DNA of 62,440 bases from Pseudomonadota bacterium (GTDB lineage: Bacteria > Pseudomonadota > Gammaproteobacteria > Steroidobacterales > SZUA-146), in NCBI GenBank assembly GCA_039028935.1, contig JBCCHD010000004.1:113043-175482 (forward strand), written 5' to 3'. The position numbers were made by a program, and so were the translations under genes. The stretch's first letter is position 1. Every line of letters starts with the position of its first letter. Below are positions 8,594 through 16,557 of this stretch, in pieces. The notes under the pieces are model-generated. The model was not told where the DNA came from, made no database searches, and saw only the letters and a program-made list of their open reading frames with translations.

Positions 8594-9265
8594 ATGATGT
8601 ATCAAGTAAGCCTATCCAGCGCGGCGAAGCGCTTAGCGGCAGGTTGTATCCTGCTATTTTGTTTTAGCGCGACCGCACAAGATACCGATGGCGACGGTGT
8701 GCCGGATCTTACCGACAATTGCTCGCAAGTGCCCAATCCCGCCCAGCTTGATGTGGATGCGGATTTGCTCGGCAATGCGTGTGACGCCGATTTTAATAAT
8801 GATGGCAGTGTCAACTTTCTGGATTTCGTGCAACTGACCGGCGCCTTTCAAACCGCGAACCCACTGTTTGATCTCAATGGGGATGGCATCGTTAACTTCC
8901 TCGATATCTCGCTGTTCGTGCCGAGTTTTAACGGCACACCTGGACCCGGCGCCATCGGTGCTTCGTTCGCCAGCGACGTGCAGCCCATTTTCATGAGCAA
9001 ATGTGCACCGTGCCACACCATTCTTGGTCTTGGCGGTCACAATCTGGCCACGTCCTACGCCGACAACTTGGCGACGGGCAGTCAGTTCACCTGTGGTGGC
9101 ACAACAATCGGCGAATGTGCGCTGGTGCGCGTACGATCCGGTCAGATGCCGCCGGGCGCGGGCTGCACAGGCAATCCCGTCACGGACGCGGGCAATGTAA
9201 GCTGCCTGAACTACACCGAGCAATCGCTGGTGTTTTCTTGGATAAACGGCGGGCTCGCACCGTAG
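8594..9265 (+). CDS. Secreted TSP3/dockerin-like protein with one c-type haem motif
   Basis: 223 residues with a signal peptide ending near FSATAQ (about residue 29). Residues 30-65 are thrombospondin type-3 calcium repeats ([14 protein letters not shown], then [11 protein letters not shown]). Residues 65-115 hold two dockerin-like calcium loops, [12 protein letters not shown] and [12 protein letters not shown]. The C-terminal part begins [17 protein letters not shown], a single CxxCH haem motif (137-141) of the kind seen in small planctomycete-type cytochrome domains; GQMPPGAG near 185 could supply the distal Met. ATG 8594 follows a GGGGG. The same TSP3-dockerin module occurs in the proteins at 38606 and 50148. 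Likely a periplasmic or extracellular electron carrier; partner unknown. Confidence 0.75.
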   Translation: MMYQVSLSSAAKRLAAGCILLFCFSATAQDTDGDGVPDLTDNCSQVPNPAQLDVDADLLGNACDADFNNDGSVNFLDFVQLTGAFQTANPLFDLNGDGIVNFLDISLFVPSFNGTPGPGAIGASFASDVQPIFMSKCAPCHTILGLGGHNLATSYADNLATGSQFTCGGTTIGECALVRVRSGQMPPGAGCTGNPVTDAGNVSCLNYTEQSLVFSWINGGLAP

Positions 9266-9273
9266 CTGTTGTC

Positions 9274-10578
9274 TCAGCCGGTTCGTTGGCTCGATTCGAG
9301 AACCCGTGATGCATCGGGAGTCTCATCCAGCTGCACGGCGAGCCATAAGGCGGCGCCGGTCAGTGCGAACACGGTGCCACTGCCCAGGGCGACGGGCCAT
9401 CCAAACGTACCGGCCAACCACGGAACGAGCAGTGCATTGAGCACACCCACCAGATTGCCACCTGTATTCATCACGCCGCAGGCCGCACCGGCCTGCGGTC
9501 CTCCCGCACGTATAGCCGCCGCCCAATACGCGCCCTCAGTGCCCTGATGGCAAAAGAACGCGAAAGATAAGACGAGCGCCATCACCCACGGCGTCTGGGC
9601 CATCGCACCAAACAGAATCAGGACGCCGCTGAGCACAAGGCCGGCAACCGCGGGTGCTCGACAGCCAAACTGCATCCCTCGACGACGCGACAATCGGTCG
9701 CACCAAATCGCCCCCAACGTGGCACCGATCGCCGCCGCGATCCACTGTAGCGCATTGAGATAACTCGCCGTTTGCGCCTCGATCTGACGGATTTCAACCA
9801 GGTAATAGAACATCCAGTTGAACAACTGATAAAACACGAAGTTCATGCAAAAGTAACTGAGCGTGAGCAGCAGCACATTGCGATTTCTGAGCACGTCTCG
9901 CCAACGCGACGGCGACCTCTTGTCGTCACGTCGGGCTCGCTCACCCGTGATGAGCGATGCTTCCTGTTCGTTGACGCGCGGATGCGCGCCGGGCGTATCC
10001 CGTATAAACAACCACCATAATGCGGCGGCGACAAAGGCCATGGTGGAGAGCACTACAAACGCGCTGCGCCAACCCATCACGTTAATCAACACAATGAGCA
10101 ACGGCGCGGTGGCGGCTGAACCGAGCGTGAGGCCCGCACTCGACAAGCCATTTGGCAATGCCCACTGTCCGGGCGGAAACCAACGCTGAGTCGTCGCCCC
10201 TGTGACGGGGTAGAGCGGCGCATGCGCCACACCGACCAAGCACCGTACGACGATGAGCAGACCGACCACCCAACCGACCGATGCATCGGCAGGTATCCAT
10301 GCGGTCGCCAAGGTGAGCACGCCCCAGAACAGCATCGCAATCGTCATCGCGCGCCGGGCACCAAACCGATCCGCGATCAGCCCCGCGGGAAACTGGCACA
10401 CCACGTAGCCCACCGAGAAAGCCGCAAACACCCAGCTCAGATGCTCAGCTGTGAGCCCAAACTCCTGAGTAAGCGACGGCGCGGCGGCAGACAGTAGGTA
10501 GCGCAGCACGTACGATACGCAGCTAGCGAGAACCAACAGCGCCAGCACGCCGTAGCGAATTCGGGTTGGGTGCGCCAT
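9274..10578 (-). CDS. MFS transporter, anion:cation symporter-like
   Basis: 434 residues and twelve hydrophobic segments. GLIADRFGARRAMTI between helices 2 and 3 is the MFS signature, and a central charged loop (GERARRDDKRSPSRW) separates the two six-helix halves. The layout is like the ACS (organic anion symporter) family. An upstream start at 10641 would overlap the GcvT-like gene by over 50 bases, so the ATG at 10578, ten bases after that gene, is chosen although its Shine-Dalgarno is weak. As last gene of the flavoprotein/GcvT operon it probably imports the pathway substrate. It converges with the haem protein gene, eight bases apart. Confidence 0.8.
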   Translation of the reverse strand: MAHPTRIRYGVLALLVLASCVSYVLRYLLSAAAPSLTQEFGLTAEHLSWVFAAFSVGYVVCQFPAGLIADRFGARRAMTIAMLFWGVLTLATAWIPADASVGWVVGLLIVVRCLVGVAHAPLYPVTGATTQRWFPPGQWALPNGLSSAGLTLGSAATAPLLIVLINVMGWRSAFVVLSTMAFVAAALWWLFIRDTPGAHPRVNEQEASLITGERARRDDKRSPSRWRDVLRNRNVLLLTLSYFCMNFVFYQLFNWMFYYLVEIRQIEAQTASYLNALQWIAAAIGATLGAIWCDRLSRRRGMQFGCRAPAVAGLVLSGVLILFGAMAQTPWVMALVLSFAFFCHQGTEGAYWAAAIRAGGPQAGAACGVMNTGGNLVGVLNALLVPWLAGTFGWPVALGSGTVFALTGAALWLAVQLDETPDASRVLESSQRTG

Positions 10579-10588
10579 GGATGTACGG

Positions 10589-11758
10589 CTAAAAATTGCC
10601 CGCAGGAGTGGCGCGGCGACGCGCAGGATGCCAGAACGCACCTTCGACTATTTTGCAGGGCGCCAGGACACGCGACCAGTGCAACTCTCGCTGATAGTAG
10701 ATATCGGCATGCAGATCATCGTTGGGTTCGCCAAACGGTTGTTCGACCGAGGCGATAGCCAAATTTGCCTTGCATACCGGCGACCAGACGGCGGAGGTCA
10801 CAAAGCCGATCTGCCGCGACTGTCCCGCATAGAGATAAGCGTGATGGGCCGGTTTGTTGCCCGCGACGTCCAGCTTCAGAAGGCGCCATTTGGACCCTCG
10901 CTTTTTTTCGTCAAGCAGAGCACGACGCCCGGTAAAATGGGGCTTGTCGAAGTCCACAAGGGCGGCCAATCCCAGTTCGAACGGCGAACGGGCGCGGCCA
11001 GGGCGAACAACCTGATCCGCACCGATAAAGTCGACGCCTGCTTGCAAGAAGCCAGCCTCGATTCGCGCCATCTCATAGGCATTCGTGCCGACCGGGCGAA
11101 CGCCCAGGTGTTTACCGGCTTCCATAAGCCCATCCCAAAGCTCGACCGCACAGGATGGGTGTAGCCACAACTCGTAGCCTAAGTCACCGGTAAACCCCGT
11201 GCGCGAACACATCACCGGAACCCCGTTCAGTTCGTACCAATTCAAACGAAACGGCGGAAGTAATTCGACCCCATTAAAACCCAATGCTTTGAGCACCGCA
11301 CACGACGTCGGACCCTGAACGGCCAGTGCGGCCAGGGACGTTTCGTCTTCAATCGTCACATCGAAACCGATCGCGGAGGCCATAAGCCAGGCATAGTGCC
11401 GCTCATAGGCACACAATCGATACACTCCGTCATCCACATGAAACAGCGTGCCGTCATCGAGTACCTTGCCAGCGTCATCACACCAAACAACGTACGTAAC
11501 GCGACCGGCTTCAAGCGTACTCACCTCTCGTGTCACGAGCCGATTGAGAAAATCTCGGGCATCGGGTCCCGAAATGCGATATTTGTTGAGTGGTGACAGA
11601 TCAAACAGGCCCGTGGAGTTGCGCAAGGCGAAATACTCCAGCTCCTCATCGTCATACGCGTCGCTGACCGTCACACCCTTCCACTGGTGCCAGAGATTCA
11701 GACGATTGGCGGCAGCCGTGCGCAAATGAAAGGGGCTTACAGCGGTCGACAGATTCAT
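10589..11758 (-). CDS. GcvT-like aminomethyltransferase family protein
   Basis: 389 residues, like glycine-cleavage T-protein. Features in order: the N-terminal FHLRTAAANRLNLWHQWKGV, STGLFDLSPLNKYRISGPDA, VLDDGTLFHVDDG with Asp pair 101-102 at the position of the catalytic Asp of T-proteins, LAALAVQGPTS, SRTGFTGDLGYELW, and ARIEAGF, all folate-binding GcvT hallmarks. Enzymes of this family move a one-carbon unit onto or off tetrahydrofolate (glycine cleavage, dimethylglycine and sarcosine oxidation, DMSP demethylation). No gcvH or gcvP is nearby, so it is a paralogue with another substrate. The start overlaps the previous stop as ATGA (11755-11758), showing translational coupling to the flavoprotein gene. 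Confidence 0.85.
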   Translation of the reverse strand: MNLSTAVSPFHLRTAAANRLNLWHQWKGVTVSDAYDDEELEYFALRNSTGLFDLSPLNKYRISGPDARDFLNRLVTREVSTLEAGRVTYVVWCDDAGKVLDDGTLFHVDDGVYRLCAYERHYAWLMASAIGFDVTIEDETSLAALAVQGPTSCAVLKALGFNGVELLPPFRLNWYELNGVPVMCSRTGFTGDLGYELWLHPSCAVELWDGLMEAGKHLGVRPVGTNAYEMARIEAGFLQAGVDFIGADQVVRPGRARSPFELGLAALVDFDKPHFTGRRALLDEKKRGSKWRLLKLDVAGNKPAHHAYLYAGQSRQIGFVTSAVWSPVCKANLAIASVEQPFGEPNDDLHADIYYQRELHWSRVLAPCKIVEGAFWHPARRRATPAGNF

Positions 11759-13290
11759 CGTGCATTGACCTCTCGAAGTATTTCTCGGGCGCAGTTGCGA
11801 CCTGCCGCGCCGCTGACGCCGCCACCGGGATGGGTACTCGCGCCGCAAAGATACAAACCGTCTACTGGGAGCGCATACCGCTCGGCACCATAGGTTGGCC
11901 GCACAAATAAAAATTGATCGAGGGACAGCTCGCCGTGGTGCCAGTGACCACCGGACACGCCATAGGCATACTCCAGGTCGAGCGGCGTTTGCAGCCGCGA
12001 CGACACAACTTGTTGTCGCAGCCCCGGCAGATAACGCTCGAGTTGGTCGAGAAGTTGCTCTGTGAGTCGCGTCTTGGCCGCATCAGTCCAGCCTTCTTTG
12101 AGCTCATAAGGCACATATTGCACCGACGCGCTCAGGACATGCTGCCCAGACGGAGCGAGCGACGGATCGATGAGGGTGGGCAGGCCAAACTCCATCACGC
12201 ATTCGTCCGACCACTGTCCATACTTGGCCGGATTAAACGCGTTTTCGACGTGATCCATTGTTGGCGCAATCACCAACCGTTGAGCGAGGTCATTTTCATT
12301 TAGATTGTTAACCGATGGCATCCCCGCCAGAGCCAAATCCAGTCGCGCGACATTACCGCTGCAACGAATATGATGCACCCGACGTATAAATCCGGCATCG
12401 AAGTGGCGCGCACCGACCAGTGACAACACGGTAGCGCGAACATCCAAATTGGATACCACCCGATCCGCCGAGATTATTTCGCCGGATTCCAATACGATGC
12501 CGCTGGCGCGACCACGCTTGACCACGACCTGAGCCACAGGGGCTTCGGTGCGAATCTTGACGCCACGCTGTTCGGCGACCTCTCGCAACGCGTCGATCAA
12601 ATTCTCGCCGCCGGCGGCGTGGACCAACGGCGGTGCCCCACTCAGACGATGCATGAAATTCAGGACCGTGTTGCCCGAACGTGGCCCGAGATGACTACCC
12701 AGTGTCCCGTCTAACGCTAGCGCCCCTTTGAGGGCATCCGTGGTCAGCCACTCGTTAAACACATCGTAGACATTGCCGGCGCCCACCCGCAACAGCGCCC
12801 GCAAATCGTCGCGACCGAGCCGTCTTAGATCCAAACCCAATCGTGCGAGTGCAAATCGCTCGCGGTGCGTATCGGGTTTGAGTTTGGGTGGGCGCCGAGC
12901 ATAGAGGGTTTCGAGCAGCCCACCAAAGCGCCGCATTTGTTCCATTAGGCCGCGATAGGCCTGTACATCGTGTTCGGGCAGTCCGCGAAGCACCGCGGTA
13001 CGGTTGAAGACGATCGGCGCCGCGCCGTCCGAGAGCACAACCGTGTCGAGCGAGGCGCGCTTCGCCAACGTTGATTGCAACGTCAATTCGTGAAGCACAG
13101 CGGGCGCGAGCTGGTAGAAAAAGAGCGCTGGCCCAGGCGCACGAAAACCGGGAGCGAACTCACTCACTGCCGCCATACCACCCAGCGCTGACCGCGCCTC
13201 ATAGACCGTGGTATCAACGCCACCTTCTGCGAGCAATGCCGCGGTCACGAGGCCATTATGTCCGCCACCGATGATGGCTGCACTAGTCAT
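11755..13290 (-). CDS. Phytoene-dehydrogenase-like FAD oxidoreductase (second of pair)
   Basis: 511 residues. AAIIGGGHNGLVTAALLAEGG is the FAD-binding betaalphabeta unit, followed by VYEARSALGGMA. The C-terminal LYLCGASTHPGGGVSGAAGRNCA is the second FAD contact typical of phytoene desaturase/CrtI-like and PYROXD2-like flavoproteins. There are no carotenoid genes in the window, so a carotenoid substrate is unlikely. ATG 13290 follows GGAGA and overlaps the upstream flavoprotein gene by eight bases. It is roughly one-third identical by eye to its neighbour at 13283, suggesting a duplicated pair that may form a heteromer. Its stop overlaps the GcvT-like start. Confidence 0.85.
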   Translation of the reverse strand: MTSAAIIGGGHNGLVTAALLAEGGVDTTVYEARSALGGMAAVSEFAPGFRAPGPALFFYQLAPAVLHELTLQSTLAKRASLDTVVLSDGAAPIVFNRTAVLRGLPEHDVQAYRGLMEQMRRFGGLLETLYARRPPKLKPDTHRERFALARLGLDLRRLGRDDLRALLRVGAGNVYDVFNEWLTTDALKGALALDGTLGSHLGPRSGNTVLNFMHRLSGAPPLVHAAGGENLIDALREVAEQRGVKIRTEAPVAQVVVKRGRASGIVLESGEIISADRVVSNLDVRATVLSLVGARHFDAGFIRRVHHIRCSGNVARLDLALAGMPSVNNLNENDLAQRLVIAPTMDHVENAFNPAKYGQWSDECVMEFGLPTLIDPSLAPSGQHVLSASVQYVPYELKEGWTDAAKTRLTEQLLDQLERYLPGLRQQVVSSRLQTPLDLEYAYGVSGGHWHHGELSLDQFLFVRPTYGAERYALPVDGLYLCGASTHPGGGVSGAAGRNCAREILREVNAR

Positions 13291-14899
13291 CGCCAAAGTT
13301 CTCCGGCACCGTGTTGGGCTGCTTCAGATCGCGCAGAATTTCGCGCGCTGCATTGGCGCCCGGTGCCGCCATTACGCCACCTCCGGGGTGAGTACTCGAA
13401 CCGCACATATACACCCCTTTAACGGGCGCTCGATACTGCGCATACCCCGGCAACGGTCGGTTGAACAACAGCTGGTCAAGCGTCAGTTCGCCCTGAAAAA
13501 TATTCCCCGAGGTCAGACCCACCTCGGCTTCAAGCTCTCGCGGTGTGCGCACTTCCATATGTAGAATCAGATCCTTGAAATCGGGGCTGAAGCGACCGAT
13601 CTGATCGATCACGGTTTGTCCAAACGCATCGCGATCGGCATCTGTCCATTCACCGGTCGCGAGCCTAGGTGGGCAGTACTGTACGAACACACTCATAAAA
13701 TGCTTACCCGGCGGTGCCATGGTCGGATCGCACGTTGTGGGCATGAGCATGTCGAGGTACGGATCTTGGGACCACCTTCCTGCTTTCCAATCGTCGTACC
13801 CGCGTTCGAGGCGCTTGACGCTATCGACAAAATGCATATCACCGCCGTAGAGCGGACTGCCCTTGGGCAAGGCGCTAAAGGTGGGTAACCCGTCTAACGC
13901 GATGTTGACCTTGCCCGACGAACCGCGAATGCGAAAGTGCTCAACGCCCTTCACAAAATCGGCGGGCAGTTTAGTCTCGCTCATACACGTTAAGAACGTG
14001 CGCTTGACGTCGAGATTGGACACGACGATCGAGCTCGTCAACTCCTCTCCAGAGGCCAGCGCAACGCCGGTTGCGCGCCCATCTTTCACCAATATTTGCT
14101 CGACCGGTGCGTTGGTGCGCACCTCGCCCCCGCGCTCACGAACCGCGCCGTACAGTGCCTGCGAGACCGCACCCATGCCGCCACGCGCCAGCCCCCAGGT
14201 GCCCACATTGCCATCCACATCCCCCATATAATGATGAAGCATGACGTAGGCGGTACCCGGAGAATAAGGCCCGAGTGCCGTGCCGATAATGCCGCTGCCG
14301 GCCAGATTGGCTTTGACGATGTCGGTCTCAAAAAACTCGTCAAGATAGTCTGCGACGCTCATGCTCCAGAAACGGAAGGTGTCATACATGACCGCTTCAT
14401 CGAGTTCGCCAAACGCCTGGCCGATCGTCATGAGTTCACGCAAATCACGGGGCCGAAACGAGGTCGGATCCGGTGGTGTGGACAGCATAAAGTCGCGAAT
14501 GAAACGACACTGGCGCGCGGTCTCGGTTTTGAAGCGGCGCCACGTCTCAGCATCGTGCAGCGAATGACGCGCATACTCCCGATAGGCCAGTTCTCTATCC
14601 CGATAAGCCGCGAAATAGTCGCCGTTTTCCATATACGTGACACCACCACCGTAGGGCGTCACCTGCAAACCATGGCGAGCGAGATTCAGCGCGCGGTATA
14701 TTTCGGGCCGCAGCAGACTGCACACATACGAGCAGTTGGAGTACTTCCAATCGGAGTACAGCTCTCGACTCACGGTTGCGCCACCAATGTAGTCGTTCTT
14801 TTCAACCACCAGCACACTCAGGCCAGCCTCAGCCAGAAAGGCAGCATTGGTTAAGCCGTTGTGGCCGGCGCCGATGACAATCGCGTCGTACTGTTTCAA
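13283..14899 (-). CDS. Phytoene-dehydrogenase-like FAD oxidoreductase (first of pair)
   Basis: 538 residues. YDAIVIGAGHNGLTNAAFLA is the FAD-binding motif and VYMCGSSTHPGGGVMAAPGANA the C-terminal FAD motif. The body includes GTWGLARGGMGAVSQALYGAV, which family members use to build the substrate cavity. The frame has no ATG before the FAD motif, so a TTG at 14899 is the probable start; no good Shine-Dalgarno is visible. It is the first gene of a four-gene operon, and its stop lies inside the next gene's start region. Likely substrates are amines or hydrophobic organic acids; not determinable here. Confidence 0.8.
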   Translation of the reverse strand: MKQYDAIVIGAGHNGLTNAAFLAEAGLSVLVVEKNDYIGGATVSRELYSDWKYSNCSYVCSLLRPEIYRALNLARHGLQVTPYGGGVTYMENGDYFAAYRDRELAYREYARHSLHDAETWRRFKTETARQCRFIRDFMLSTPPDPTSFRPRDLRELMTIGQAFGELDEAVMYDTFRFWSMSVADYLDEFFETDIVKANLAGSGIIGTALGPYSPGTAYVMLHHYMGDVDGNVGTWGLARGGMGAVSQALYGAVRERGGEVRTNAPVEQILVKDGRATGVALASGEELTSSIVVSNLDVKRTFLTCMSETKLPADFVKGVEHFRIRGSSGKVNIALDGLPTFSALPKGSPLYGGDMHFVDSVKRLERGYDDWKAGRWSQDPYLDMLMPTTCDPTMAPPGKHFMSVFVQYCPPRLATGEWTDADRDAFGQTVIDQIGRFSPDFKDLILHMEVRTPRELEAEVGLTSGNIFQGELTLDQLLFNRPLPGYAQYRAPVKGVYMCGSSTHPGGGVMAAPGANAAREILRDLKQPNTVPENFGDD

Positions 14900-15341
14900 G
14901 CGGATATCAGCCTGGTCCGTAGGGGTGGAATAGAAAATGTGGGTGTTGAGCGGTGTCTGAGCAAATCGATTTCAGGAATTTCCCTGATTTTGCATCGAAA
15001 AAGGTCAAATTCGAGGAAAACACTGAGTGCATGCATCGATCAAGTCTGCGTATGTTACATCACTAGGGTACCCGCGAGTCTATCGTGTCTACCTAGCCGG
15101 GATCACGAACGACGATCGTCATCCAACCCGCTCGCGTCCTACCCGGGTTCTCGATGAGTAACCAACCGCGTCAGCGTGTGTGTAGCCGAACTGCATGGTT
15201 CGACTACACACACGGCGGCGCATTGTGTGGTGCTCAATACCGACGCCGACGCGCACTTTCTCCGAGCGTGCTTCCTGACTGGTGTGAAGGGCAGGCTACA
15301 TCTATTCCCGACGCACCCTCCGACGACGCCCGCCACAACCG
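14900..15341. other. Intergenic region with promoter for the flavoprotein operon
   Basis: About 440 bases with no convincing coding frame. It must hold the minus-strand promoter for the flavoprotein/GcvT operon and the 3-prime end of the Atu transcript. The only clear structure is the hairpin at 15176-15213, listed separately. Confidence 0.6.
15176..15213. repeat. 16-bp inverted repeat, one mismatch
   Basis: Arms 15176-15191 and 15198-15213 pair at 15 of 16 positions around a six-base TGCATG loop, with a GT/CA alternating outer part. No T tract follows on the plus strand; on the minus strand it lies 129 bases beyond the acyl-CoA dehydrogenase stop. It could be the terminator of the Atu operon without a U run, or a protein-binding site. 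Confidence 0.6.
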
Positions 15342-16502
15342 TCAGCGGCGCGTTGTCGGCGCCACGCCCATCGTTTTCGCGATAATGCTCAGCATTACCT
15401 CATCGGCGCCACCACCGATCGATGCCAGACGCATGTCGCGAAATCGACGCGAAATGAGCATGTCATTCATAAACCCCATTCCGCCATAGTATTGCAGGCA
15501 ACCGTCCACCACCTCACGATAGAGTCGTCCGGTTTTGAGCTTCAACATGGACACCTGCTGCAGCACATCTTGACCCGACCGATAGCGGAGGATCGTCTGT
15601 TCTAACAGCGCTCGAAATAGGGTCACTTCTGTCTTGAGCTCAGCCAGTCGAAAATGCACCGCTTGATGGTCCAACACACTCTGTCCAAAAATACGTCGTT
15701 CACGCGTGTAAGCGATTGTGTCGTCGATGGTCATCTCAAGCACTCGAACCGCAGCGGCGGCCACCCACAATCGCTCTTCCTGAAACTGCGTCATTTGATA
15801 AGTAAAACCCTGACCCGGTTCGCCCACACAATACCGTTTGGGCACGCGCACATTGTCAAAGTGAATAAGCCCTGTGTCCGACGAGTGCATGCCCATTTTG
15901 TCGAGCTTGCGGGCTCGCTCCACACCCGGCGTATCCATCGGAATCACAATGAGGCTTTTGTTGTGATGCGCATCGCCGTCACCGGTATTGACCAGCGCCG
16001 TCATAAAATCCGCCTGTATCGCGTTGGTGATCCACATCTTCTGGCCGTTGATCACGTAGTCTCCGCCATCCTCGCGAGCCCAGGTTTTGATGGCTGACAC
16101 ATCACTGCCCGCTTCCGGTTCCGACACACCTAAACACGCGACCTTGTCGCCACGAATCGCCGGCTGCAAAAACTCGTCGCGCAATTCCTGAGACCCGTGA
16201 TTAGCCAGACACGGCGTGGCCATGTCCGTTTGCACGCCGATCGCCATTGGTATGGCGAGGCAATCCGTCTCACCGAGCGCCTCCACACAGGCGACGTTGT
16301 AGCTGTAATCTAGCCCCAGGCCGCCATCCGCTTCGGGTTTTTGGATGCCGAGCAGGCCCAGATCGCCCATTTTTTTAAACAGCTCATGAGCGGGAAACAT
16401 CTTTGCCTTTTCCCATTCATCGACAAACGGATTGATCTCTTGCTCGACAAAGCGTCGCGTCGTGCGCTGAATTTCATGATGTTCGTGTGTGTAAAAATCC
16501 AT
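15342..16502 (-). CDS. atuD: Acyl-CoA dehydrogenase, citronellyl-CoA dehydrogenase-like
   Basis: 386 residues, normal for the family. Family signatures are CLGVSEPEAGSDVSAIKTWA, with the first PROSITE-type motif, MWITNAIQADFMTALV, and QYYGGMGFMNDMLISRRFRD near the end, with a catalytic Glu/Asp region typical of medium and branched-chain enzymes. It would use FAD and electron transfer flavoprotein to introduce a 2,3-double bond. As last gene of an AtuA-C-E-F-D series it is best read as citronellyl-CoA dehydrogenase of acyclic terpene degradation; isovaleryl-type activity is the alternative. Start ATG has a GGGAG upstream. Confidence 0.75.
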   Translation of the reverse strand: MDFYTHEHHEIQRTTRRFVEQEINPFVDEWEKAKMFPAHELFKKMGDLGLLGIQKPEADGGLGLDYSYNVACVEALGETDCLAIPMAIGVQTDMATPCLANHGSQELRDEFLQPAIRGDKVACLGVSEPEAGSDVSAIKTWAREDGGDYVINGQKMWITNAIQADFMTALVNTGDGDAHHNKSLIVIPMDTPGVERARKLDKMGMHSSDTGLIHFDNVRVPKRYCVGEPGQGFTYQMTQFQEERLWVAAAAVRVLEMTIDDTIAYTRERRIFGQSVLDHQAVHFRLAELKTEVTLFRALLEQTILRYRSGQDVLQQVSMLKLKTGRLYREVVDGCLQYYGGMGFMNDMLISRRFRDMRLASIGGGADEVMLSIIAKTMGVAPTTRR

Positions 16503-16557
16503 GCGGACTCCCGTGATCGCGCTCAGCGTGGAGGCAAGCCCAAACCGCGCGCGTCAT

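Noticed and set aside
10589-11758. DMSP demethylase DmdA
   Set aside because: It keeps general T-protein motifs, and the N-terminus does not resemble the DmdA start I remember; only an alignment would settle this.
10589-14899. Carotenoid biosynthesis operon from the two phytoene-dehydrogenase-like genes
   Set aside because: No phytoene synthase, lycopene cyclase or GGPP synthase gene is nearby, and a GcvT-like gene is coupled to them.
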